From: Lachnospiraceae bacterium
GTDB taxonomy: Bacteria; Bacillota; Clostridia; Lachnospirales; Lachnospiraceae
Length of the DNA: 32,534 nt
Assembly (NCBI GenBank): GCA_024692885.1
Contig: JAILLZ010000007.1
Location: 1 to 32,534, forward strand
Direction of reading: 5' to 3'
Shown: positions 17,197-24,409 of the stretch, one piece after another
Position numbering within the stretch: position 1 is the first letter of the stretch
Layout: every line of letters starts with the position of its first letter
The notes under the pieces: model-generated
Told to the model about the DNA's origin: nothing
Seen by the model: the letters and a program-made list of their open reading frames with translations, nothing else
Databases searched by the model: none
Position numbers and translations under genes: made by a program

Positions 17197-17220
17197 TCCG
17201 GGGAGAAATATCTCCCCGGA
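17197..17220 (-). promoter_or_regulatory. Perfect hairpin after tube gene (attenuator or mRNA-stabilising stem)
   Basis: The arms TCCGGGGAGA and TCTCCCCGGA pair over 10 bp around a 4-nt loop, beginning 14 nt after the tube stop. The next T-run on the minus strand is only about 9 nt beyond the stem, so it is not a textbook intrinsic terminator. It lies exactly between the most abundant particle proteins (sheath, tube) and lower-copy components, so it may set stoichiometry by partial termination or 3'-end protection. Confidence 0.6.
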
Positions 17221-17233
17221 AGAACACAAACTT

Positions 17234-17734
17234 TTAGTTCGGTATAACGAGCTCCTCATATGCAAGTTCAACGCTCTCAATAGCAACGTCAGATGTCTTT
17301 GCATCAAGATCCGGTGCATTGTACTTGGTTACCCATGCATTTGTGAGAATCCATACACGATCACCTGTTACTGTTTCAGAAACCTGTGAAGGTGCCTCAG
17401 CGTTTATATCGATAAGCTCTATTGTGACATTTGAACGAGGTATCTGTCCTCTTCTCTCACTTACACACTCACGAATCCACTCTTTGAATGTGGAATCCAT
17501 TGTGTAGCCCATCTTTAATGTTACATTACCGTGTTTAACAAGTCCCGGTAACTTTACAGGTGCAAGGCTGTTTGCATTGCCCTGACGGAACTCAATTACA
17601 TCAATTGATGCCTCGATACCGGATACTTCAGAAAATGCTGCTGTACCTGCTACTCCATCCACATTGACGATGAAGTTCATCTTCGTCAACGGATAAGCCA
17701 GGCCATCATTAGTTTTATAAGGATCTGTAGCCAT
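17234..17734 (-). CDS. Tail tube protein
   Basis: 166 residues, the normal tube-subunit length. It begins with MATDPYKTNDGLAYPLTKMNFIV-type pattern and then FSEVSGIEASIDVIEFRQGN, matching the conserved tail-tube consensus 'f.e.sGle.e.e.i.yreGg'. It ends with a WVTKYNAPDLDAKTSDVAIESVELAYE segment typical of Afp1/gp19-like proteins. These subunits stack as hexamers to form the inner tube expelled on sheath contraction. The gene lies 25 nt after the sheath gene and is followed by a strong hairpin. Confidence 0.94.
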   Translation of the reverse strand: MATDPYKTNDGLAYPLTKMNFIVNVDGVAGTAAFSEVSGIEASIDVIEFRQGNANSLAPVKLPGLVKHGNVTLKMGYTMDSTFKEWIRECVSERRGQIPRSNVTIELIDINAEAPSQVSETVTGDRVWILTNAWVTKYNAPDLDAKTSDVAIESVELAYEELVIPN

Positions 17735-17759
17735 TGCATTTGCTCCTTTCGTTACTCAA

Positions 17760-19460
17760 TTATTCCTCGGTTCCGCCGCCGGCTTCGGCAGTGTGCTGTG
17801 TTACACGGAAGATTACGAACTCTGCCGGACGTGAAGGTGCAATACCGATATTGCAGATCAGGCGGCCATTCATAATGTCATCCTTCGACATTGTGGAAGC
17901 TCCTATTTCAACAAAATATGCCTCGCTTGGCGAAGATCCTGCCAACATGCCGTTTCTCCAAAGAGTATCTAAGAATCCTGATACAGTCATATTTACTCTC
18001 TGCCACAAAGCAGCATCGTTCGGCTCGAATACTACCCAGTTTGTAGCAGTCCTGATAGACTCCTCAACGAAGATGAAAAGTCTTCTGACATTGACATACT
18101 TGAATGCCGAATTTGTGCTGGCTGTGCGTGCGCCCCAAACTCTGATTCCCTGTCCAGGAAGTGCGCGAATGAGGTTGATGCCCTCAGGGTTTAAGATATC
18201 CTGCTCGTCCTTGGTGTAATTTACTGAAAGACCTGTACAGAATACAGCTTCATTTGCCGGAGCTTTGTGTACACCACGATTGATATCTGTCCTTGAGTAG
18301 ATTCCCATTACAGCTCCTGAAGGAGGAATGTATGCAGACTTGTTTGAAGCTCTGTCAAATACCTCGATCCAAGGATGATACATTGCTGCATATGTTGAAT
18401 CTATAATGCTTCGATAATTAATGAGTTCCTCAGGCTTTGTCATATCCTTCGGCATATCAAAAACTGCGAAACGGTTTTTAAGGTTCTCACAATGACCAAC
18501 CAGAGCAACTACTACTTCAGGCATAGTAACGCCCGGAACTGCGATCATGCTGATGTTGTCATTCTCTACGAATGATGCGATACCGGTTCTGTTTCCAGGT
18601 CCGTTATCCTCACCGATGAATGTTCCCGCATTAACTTTTCCGATGCTTCCGTCACTTCCGCCGTCAAGAGTAACAACACCTGCTGTTAAGCCTTCACCAA
18701 GGATTGCCTCAACAGGGTTTCCTGCTTCCTTAAGCTGATCGACTTTTATCTTTACGAGTTCACTCTTTGCCATTCTCGCATCGATGTAGTTTGGAGATGT
18801 CGGGTTGAAGTTAACCTCTGCATAGTTCTCAACCTCATCACCAGCTCTAACGCTGACATTTACTGTAACGAGATAAAGAACTGTCTTTGGAATAACTCCG
18901 TCATCAACAACTGATGCTGCAAAGTCTTTTTCGAAGGTGATTGTATCTTCGTAAATGGTAGCTATACGGTTGTACTCGCCATTCACTTCTACGATATCTC
19001 CCTCGCGGAATCCATCTGCACTTTTTGCTATATATCCGCTACCGCTCTCTGCGATAAGCTGTAATTTTCTTTTCTCCACCGTATCGAGAGAAATCTGAAT
19101 ACGGTTGCCCCATTTACCTTCGTTAGCTGCTTCCACCGTAAGAATTCCTGCTTTAGCGGTAGCTTTCTTAGCATCGTTAGGAATAACGCGGGCTATAAAG
19201 CATCTTGTTCCACCGTTTGCAAAGAACTGCTCAACGCTGTTTGCCAGATAACGATATTCACCGTGGGTAAACTCGCTTAAAAATCCGCCGTACTGACGTT
19301 TAAAGCTCTTTATATCAGTGACAAGCTGCGGTGCTCCCTTTACGGGACCTTTCTCGGCAAGTCCAACAAATCCTGCTGTACTTGTTCCTACGCCTTCGAT
19401 AGATCTGGGCGAATTATCATATTCCTCAACATATACGCCCGGTGATAAATATTCAGCCAT
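17760..19460 (-). CDS. Tail sheath protein (subtilisin-like sheath fold)
   Basis: 566 residues from ATG at 19460. The track start at 19490 is a GTG without a good ribosome site, whereas AAAGGAG lies 6 nt before this ATG. The N-terminus MAEYLSPGVYVEEYDNSPRS is the classic phage/CIS sheath start. Residues ~20-120 (TAGFVGLAEKGP, FKRQYGGF) and the C-terminal domain (SAYIPPSGAVMGIYSRTD, GIRVWGARTAS, YVNVRRLFIFVEESI, NMTVSGFLDTLWRNGML) are diagnostic. A beta-rich insertion lies at about 110-260. The C-terminus ends in a GGGTEE tail. Contraction of this polymer drives the tube outward. One sheath gene is present in this window. Confidence 0.96.
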   Translation of the reverse strand: MAEYLSPGVYVEEYDNSPRSIEGVGTSTAGFVGLAEKGPVKGAPQLVTDIKSFKRQYGGFLSEFTHGEYRYLANSVEQFFANGGTRCFIARVIPNDAKKATAKAGILTVEAANEGKWGNRIQISLDTVEKRKLQLIAESGSGYIAKSADGFREGDIVEVNGEYNRIATIYEDTITFEKDFAASVVDDGVIPKTVLYLVTVNVSVRAGDEVENYAEVNFNPTSPNYIDARMAKSELVKIKVDQLKEAGNPVEAILGEGLTAGVVTLDGGSDGSIGKVNAGTFIGEDNGPGNRTGIASFVENDNISMIAVPGVTMPEVVVALVGHCENLKNRFAVFDMPKDMTKPEELINYRSIIDSTYAAMYHPWIEVFDRASNKSAYIPPSGAVMGIYSRTDINRGVHKAPANEAVFCTGLSVNYTKDEQDILNPEGINLIRALPGQGIRVWGARTASTNSAFKYVNVRRLFIFVEESIRTATNWVVFEPNDAALWQRVNMTVSGFLDTLWRNGMLAGSSPSEAYFVEIGASTMSKDDIMNGRLICNIGIAPSRPAEFVIFRVTQHTAEAGGGTEE

Positions 19461-19497
19461 TACTATCTCCTTTCTTTGGGCCTTTGCCACTTAATTC

Positions 19498-19878
19498 TCA
19501 ATTAACCTCGGTTTGACCGGGATATGTGATGGATATCACTCCACCATACATGCACATACAGGTGCATTCATTGGAAAGACATGGGTTTCCTCCCGCAAGT
19601 GTCTTTGCCTTATTCCCCGGTATCCACGCCGTTGTTGCGGGCACACAGGGCTGCGGTGTCAAAACACCCAGTGCCGCTGCTGTTGCTGCCGCCACCTGTG
19701 GATTTGCGGGATTTTTGCACATTCCCATGGTCGGTATATTAACCATAGGTCTTGCATCCTGTATCGTAGCAACCGGCTTCCCCTTTATCAGGAACTTCTG
19801 CTGGCTTGTAACCATAAGTTGTCCGCCCACATCTCCGAAAGGGCACATAAGCTTTGCGGTTGCTGTTACATAACTCAA
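19498..19878 (-). CDS. DUF4280 PAAR-like spike-tip protein
   Basis: 126 residues. The segments CPFGD near the start, CKNPANPQVAAATAAALGV, LTPQPCVPATTAWIPG and CLSNECTCMCMYGGVIS are hallmark DUF4280 features. DUF4280 is a PAAR-like family that caps CIS or VgrG spikes; the Cys residues near both ends probably bind metal. The start is TTG at 19878, overlapping the previous stop as TTGA, with GGAGG 10 nt upstream. No effector domain is fused. Its position upstream of the sheath rather than next to the spike is a departure from many phage orders. Confidence 0.9.
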   Translation of the reverse strand: MSYVTATAKLMCPFGDVGGQLMVTSQQKFLIKGKPVATIQDARPMVNIPTMGMCKNPANPQVAAATAAALGVLTPQPCVPATTAWIPGNKAKTLAGGNPCLSNECTCMCMYGGVISITYPGQTEVN

Positions 19879-20663
19879 GTCTTCTCCACCTCCTCACGAT
19901 CAACCGGATTCTCGAATTTCTTTGCTTTTTGAAGCATCTCATGGGTCATCTCGTTAAAATCGCCTTTGATGTAATACCAGCAGCCGTCTTTCAGGTATCT
20001 CAGGATCACCGGTGTTTCCGGTGCCTGTCTCCTCATGGCGATTCGATACGTTCCCCCTTCTTCCACATTTCCGAATACAATTCTGCAAATCGGCGCATTT
20101 ACCGAAAACGGTTCTTTCAGCGGATATCTGAGCTTCATCTTTTTTGCATCGATGTTTTTTTCTATCTCGATATGTTCAAATGTCTCTTCCTGCGCATGCA
20201 GGATTCCATAATGCACATCTTCAAGATATCTGCTGCCCTCCATCTGAAATACGCTCATCTCCTGACGCCTTGCATTGTAGTCGCTTATGCAGCATCTGGG
20301 TTTTGTAAGCCCTATTGCCTCTATCTCGGAAAGCTTTGGAATCCTCCCGGTAATCTCTACAGTATTCAAGTTTACCAGGCTTCTTCCGTCCGGTATGAGA
20401 TAGACGATTGCCAACGGCTCGTTTTCATTCATAAGCTCGTATCTGATTTTTGTTGTCACCGGATAATACCCACGAACCTTTGTGAGAAGATCAAAATCCT
20501 CTCTGCCGGTATCCAGAAGAATGAATGTGCCCTCTCCCCTCTTTTCCGGTCTGATTGGTTCTCCGTTCCTAAAGAAATTAATATCTCTTTCCGGAACAGC
20601 ACGTCCGTTAGTGGTATCTACCAGCGAGATAACCAAATCGAGCTTGTAGGAAATGATCGACAC
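19875..20663 (-). CDS. Conserved hypothetical beta-rich CIS-associated protein
   Basis: 262 residues from GTG at 20663, with GGAGG 10 nt upstream. The first ~90 residues resemble an Ig or carboxypeptidase-regulatory-like beta-sandwich (LDLVISLVDTTNGRAVPERD, then GTFILLD and GYYPVTTKIRYEL). The remainder is mixed, with paired Cys in KPRCCIS. No signal peptide or membrane segment. It is sandwiched between the cap protein gene and the PAAR-like gene with 3-4 nt gap or overlap, so it is surely part of the particle operon. A role in sheath-cap or tip assembly is possible but not shown by sequence. Confidence 0.75.
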   Translation of the reverse strand: MSIISYKLDLVISLVDTTNGRAVPERDINFFRNGEPIRPEKRGEGTFILLDTGREDFDLLTKVRGYYPVTTKIRYELMNENEPLAIVYLIPDGRSLVNLNTVEITGRIPKLSEIEAIGLTKPRCCISDYNARRQEMSVFQMEGSRYLEDVHYGILHAQEETFEHIEIEKNIDAKKMKLRYPLKEPFSVNAPICRIVFGNVEEGGTYRIAMRRQAPETPVILRYLKDGCWYYIKGDFNEMTHEMLQKAKKFENPVDREEVEKT

Positions 20664-20666
20664 CCT

Positions 20667-21269
20667 TTATTGACCTCCTTCCATATCCTGCTCTCCGGTT
20701 ACATGCAGTCCAAACTGTGCTTCCGTTACGCGTGGCGTATCGATAACAACTTCACTCGACAGGAATACGGGTGCTGCTTTATAAAACAGGCTTATCTGAT
20801 ACGGCTTATTGATTGCCTGCCACACCCTGACCTTTTCCTCAAGGCTTATCTTCGCTTGAGACAGCACTATCGGGGGCTCCTGTGTATCGAGCCAGGACTG
20901 CAACTGGTTCGGCAGCACCGAGGAATTGTCATTCACTATCTGCGCCGCCTTACCTATTATCTTTTGTACATCCGGGTCTTTGAGGCCCATCTGGCCTCCC
21001 CCGTTTATAAAAAGCATGTAGTAAAGACCGTAAGGTCTCGGAGGTTTCTGTAACTGCACCCTGCCTTTTCTAATTGTTGGGGGCAAAGCTACATTCATCT
21101 CCTCCCTGATATCGTAAAGGTACAATCCCACGATATAGTCGACGTCCTGCGACGCCGGGGATGAGATTTCGATGTTGTTCGGAGACGGAATCGGTTCCGG
21201 ACACATCTTTTCTCTCAGTACCTTGCATATGTAATTGCTCACATCCGAAATGATGGGATAATCTGCCAT
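20667..21269 (-). CDS. DUF4255 tail terminator/cap protein (Afp16/Pvc16-like)
   Basis: 200 residues. The DUF4255 fold is supported by IISDVSNYICKVLREKM at the N-terminus, VDYIVGLYLYDIREE, then RPYGLYYMLFINGGG and ILGKAAQIV-like helical pattern, and PYQISLFYKAAPVFLSSE toward the end. Family members form a hexameric ring that terminates tube and sheath polymerisation at the distal end. AAGGTGAT serves as ribosome site and contains the stop of the previous gene. Its presence marks this system as extracellular-type CIS lineage rather than canonical T6SS. Confidence 0.9.
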   Translation of the reverse strand: MADYPIISDVSNYICKVLREKMCPEPIPSPNNIEISSPASQDVDYIVGLYLYDIREEMNVALPPTIRKGRVQLQKPPRPYGLYYMLFINGGGQMGLKDPDVQKIIGKAAQIVNDNSSVLPNQLQSWLDTQEPPIVLSQAKISLEEKVRVWQAINKPYQISLFYKAAPVFLSSEVVIDTPRVTEAQFGLHVTGEQDMEGGQ

Positions 21270-21278
21270 AATATCACC

Positions 21279-24200
21279 TTAACTGTTGTTTAAAAATGCT
21301 ATGAACTCCAATGCTCTTGCCTTAACATCCGATGTCACGCAAACAGCTATCTGTGTCTGTGGAATCGGCTCCTCCTCACAACTGAAGTAGGTTAAAGCAT
21401 CTTTCTCTCTTATGTAAGTCACGGTCTGTCTCACTGCCTTACCTGTCAGCGAACGTCTCTGTCCGTCTGCGTTCTTAACGACATCGCTTCCAGACAAAAA
21501 CGTGAGATTGCTTCCGTTTCCGGTCATTGTTGTCTCTTCCGTGCTTCCATAGTAAATGTATCTGTATATTGTCACATCACCTATGGCTTTCAGGCTTACA
21601 TATTCCGTATTTCTGTCTGCCATATATTGATCGTAAAGATAAAACAGATCATTCAAATGTGCTCTGGCCACCTGTGCCGCATAAGCACCGGCCACTGTGT
21701 TTCCATCATTTCCCAACATGGAAAACGCTGTAATCACCGCTGCGAGATCCTCGTCTGAAAGTGATGACAACGGACCTCCGAAGAAATCATCCAAAGCCGC
21801 ATCCAATCCGTTCACGGAATACAAATCTATTCCGTTTCCGGTTCCACCATCATCAGCATCTGCTGCAGCTTTATCCAATATGTTTTTCATCAAAGCGTTG
21901 TTGCCGCTGTCTTCTCCCGAACCGCTTCCGCTTCCTGAACTACTTCCGCTTCCTGAGCCGCTTCCGCTTCCCGTTCCACTTCCGCTTCCCGAGCCACTTC
22001 CGTCTCCCGTTCCACTTCCGCTTCCCGTTCCACTTCCGCTTCCTGAGCCACTTCCGTCTCCTGAGCCACTTCCGTCTCCCGTTCCACTTCCGCTTCCTGA
22101 GCCACTTCCGTCTCCTGTTCCACTTCCGCTTCCCGAGCCACTTCCGTCTCCTGTTCCACTTCCGCTTCCCGAGCTGCTTCCGCTTCCTGAGCCACTTCCG
22201 TCTCCCGTTCCACTTCCGCTTCCTGAGCCACTTCCGTCTCCCGTTCCACTTCCGCTTCCCGAGCTGCTTCCGCTTCCTGAGCCACTTCCGCTTCCCGAAC
22301 CGCTTCCGCTTCCTGAACCGCCGCTCATTGAAGAGAGCTTATCCTGAAGCTTTGCGAGTGCATCCTTTGCTCCAAGTGCCGCCAGTCCGGATACAGCTGC
22401 TTCCAGCTTTGTGGTATCTCCGCCTCCAAGGGCTGATACCGCTGAATTGTAAAGTGAATCTATAAGTTTATCCTCACCTGCACCCATGGCTGCTCTCGCC
22501 TGTTCCTTTTCTCTGGTGGATGCATTTTCGGAATTCAAAATTGCATTGAGCTTATCTGTCTCGTCCGTTATTTTTTTCTTTACTTCCTCGATTTCGGCTT
22601 CCTTCTGTTTAGCTCCCTGAAGGTCGTTATTATCGAGGCAGCCCTGCTTTTCCTCCTCAAGCTCGTTCATCTCACTCTGAAGGTTTTGCAGGTCACTTCT
22701 TAAGCTTTCATTCTCTGCGAGTATCTGTTCAACCACATCCCTGAGCCACTCTATATGCTCGTCGTTCACTATGGTGCAGTTGGCCTTCGCATTGTCTATC
22801 TTTATCCAATCGTAAAGTTCTGTCGTCCAATCTATCCTGTCAAATATAAAATCCAGTGCTTCCGCCGGTTCCATACGTTTGCGTTTGGCATCTATCAAAA
22901 ATTCAAGTTCGGACCTGGCAGCTTCCATATCGTCATACTGCGCCGTCAGATATGACTCAGCCGCAACCGCTCCCGATGATCTGAGTGCCGTAGTGTATTC
23001 CTCGGAAACACCTGACGAAATTGCACTTTTGTATAATGTGTCCGCTTCCGGAAGAAATACGCTCTCAATCCTTGTATACTCGGATGACTGGTTTGCTATC
23101 AATCCATCACGGATGTTATACAAATCCATGAGTCCGTCCACCGCATCCTTTGAGGAGGATTCTATAACCGACATACTGAAGTCATATTCGTATCTTCCCA
23201 GTATGGTTTCTCCGTCTTCTATGAGTGAATTTGACAAGTGATCGTAATATGCGTTTGAAGCGCTCTCTTCGGCACTTGAAAAACCTTCTGTCTCTGAGAT
23301 TGAGGTTACAAATGTTCCGCTGTAAAAACCGACACCCTCAAGAAGCTTATCTCCCAAAGGAGTCATCAAAGCTTCAGGCTCCTGGATGAGTTGTCTGAAT
23401 ACCTCGGCTCGTCTTGTGGAATCCACTTTTCCCATAAGGTTGTAAACAACCTCAGCTCTCTCATTGTCCCCATTTGCCATCAGAGAATTGTATAATTCCT
23501 GAAGAGTTGCCAACCTGCTGTCACAAAGATCTGTCAGATCGTTATGAACATCATTGTCAAAGAAATCGTAAAATGCATTGTATACGTAGGTGTCCATATC
23601 CACGGATCGCTCCGCGTTATCCCCTTCTTCGTAGATATCTCCGCCGCCAAAAAGGCTTCTGATTCCCGATACAACCCTCTGTCCTCTCATCTTTAGGAAG
23701 TCCGCAAGCGAAGGTTCCTCTGCGTTTTCGTCCCCTGCATAAGCTTTTCTCAAAGCCGACAATTCAGGCAAATGATACAAATCATAAGGATCCGGATCGT
23801 CGAATCCGCCAACCACGGAACCCGTCTTTGCATCCAGCATCACACCATCCGCTCCGACTACCTTTGTGATGTAGAGTTCCGCCAACTCTTCCTCTGTGGC
23901 TGCAACTCCACTTTCAGGTCCCAAATCCTTAAGCCCTGCTGCATCGGTGATGTTTCTCCATGCACCGCCTGCCAGTTCCGAATAATAGTATCTCGTGGTC
24001 TGTTCAGACTCCGATGCGCTCTCATCAGCCTCTGCAAAAAGGTCGTCCGTCAAAGCCGAAAGAGCAATCAGATAAGTTCCGATAAACAGGGTGGAATTCT
24101 CTATATCATGGGTTGCCCTGTAATCCTTGTACTTTATTGCAGTTGAGGGATCAAAGGCTGCAAATGATCTCAACTGGGGAACAGCTATGATTCCCAGGAT

Positions 24201-24308
24201 TAGGGTTGCCACAAGTACAAGAGCGGCCAAGAGCTTATCAAAGCCCTTTTTATTCTTTTTTATCCTATACCTCGTATCCTTACGAACCTTGTAATCCTTG
24301 TCCCCCAT
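21279..24308 (-). CDS. Large membrane-anchored protein with coiled coil and Ser-Gly repeat linker
   Basis: 1009 residues from ATG at 24308 (AGAGGG 6 nt upstream); the track start at 24329 is a TTG with no support. Residues 1-25 are basic, 26-45 are a membrane helix, and everything after would be extracytoplasmic by the positive-inside rule. Next comes a mostly helical region with FIGTYLIALSALTDDL and YYYSELAGGAWRNITDAAG, a coiled coil around residues 520-590, a ~135-residue Ser-Gly/Thr-Asp repeat, and a ~170-residue C-terminal domain ending near FLNNS. The C-terminal domain has weak resemblance to stalk-type surface domains. It directly precedes the cap gene and may begin its own transcription unit. 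I do not recognise the full protein; a surface or envelope tether for the particle is inference. Confidence 0.8.
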   Translation of the reverse strand: MGDKDYKVRKDTRYRIKKNKKGFDKLLAALVLVATLILGIIAVPQLRSFAAFDPSTAIKYKDYRATHDIENSTLFIGTYLIALSALTDDLFAEADESASESEQTTRYYYSELAGGAWRNITDAAGLKDLGPESGVAATEEELAELYITKVVGADGVMLDAKTGSVVGGFDDPDPYDLYHLPELSALRKAYAGDENAEEPSLADFLKMRGQRVVSGIRSLFGGGDIYEEGDNAERSVDMDTYVYNAFYDFFDNDVHNDLTDLCDSRLATLQELYNSLMANGDNERAEVVYNLMGKVDSTRRAEVFRQLIQEPEALMTPLGDKLLEGVGFYSGTFVTSISETEGFSSAEESASNAYYDHLSNSLIEDGETILGRYEYDFSMSVIESSSKDAVDGLMDLYNIRDGLIANQSSEYTRIESVFLPEADTLYKSAISSGVSEEYTTALRSSGAVAAESYLTAQYDDMEAARSELEFLIDAKRKRMEPAEALDFIFDRIDWTTELYDWIKIDNAKANCTIVNDEHIEWLRDVVEQILAENESLRSDLQNLQSEMNELEEEKQGCLDNNDLQGAKQKEAEIEEVKKKITDETDKLNAILNSENASTREKEQARAAMGAGEDKLIDSLYNSAVSALGGGDTTKLEAAVSGLAALGAKDALAKLQDKLSSMSGGSGSGSGSGSGSGSGSGSSSGSGSGTGDGSGSGSGSGTGDGSGSGSGSSSGSGSGTGDGSGSGSGSGTGDGSGSGSGSGTGDGSGSGDGSGSGSGSGTGSGSGTGDGSGSGSGSGTGSGSGSGSGSSSGSGSGSGEDSGNNALMKNILDKAAADADDGGTGNGIDLYSVNGLDAALDDFFGGPLSSLSDEDLAAVITAFSMLGNDGNTVAGAYAAQVARAHLNDLFYLYDQYMADRNTEYVSLKAIGDVTIYRYIYYGSTEETTMTGNGSNLTFLSGSDVVKNADGQRRSLTGKAVRQTVTYIREKDALTYFSCEEEPIPQTQIAVCVTSDVKARALEFIAFLNNS
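21918..22325 (-). repeat. Ser-Gly coding repeat (linker)
   Basis: About 400 nt of near-perfect low-complexity sequence encodes repeated GSGSGSGTGDGSG-type units of ten or so residues, with AGC/TCC-type and GGA/GGC codons alternating so that several other frames stay open. This explains several long overlapping shadow ORFs here. Such arrays are prone to slippage and length change between strains. Confidence 0.9.
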
Positions 24309-24349
24309 ATCATTCCCTCTGACTGTCAAAGAAAATCATCAGTTCATTT

Positions 24350-24371
24350 GTGTGTATTATACTTTACACAC
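24350..24371 (-). promoter_or_regulatory. Possible promoter -10 (TATAAT) within inverted repeat
   Basis: The only intergenic gap near 100 nt in the window (24309-24409) contains TATAAT on the minus strand at 24361-24356, about 50 nt before the ATG of the 1009-aa gene. It sits in an imperfect palindrome with 7-bp arms GTGTGTA and TACACAC. I see no good -35 at 16-18 nt; TTGACT lies too far upstream. No T-run follows the palindrome, so it is not a terminator. It could be an activator- or repressor-controlled start for the particle genes. Confidence 0.35.
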
Positions 24372-24409
24372 CTACACTCTTTCTGTACAAAAGTACTAGT
24401 CAAGAAACA

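Noticed and set aside
19854-21053. 399-aa plus-strand ORF
   Set aside because: It lies antisense to the well-supported DUF4280, hypothetical and DUF4255 genes, has a Cys/His/Arg-rich shadow composition and no family match.
21697-22465. Long ORFs on both strands over the Ser-Gly repeat (216, 234 and 131 aa)
   Set aside because: They are low-complexity translations of the same simple repeat in other frames, with no ribosome site or conserved content. The Ser-Gly frame is continuous with a real membrane-anchored protein.
24350-24371. Inverted repeat as a rho-independent terminator for the TolC-like gene
   Set aside because: The stem is short and AT-rich and has no T-run after it on the minus strand. 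It fits better as part of a promoter or operator.
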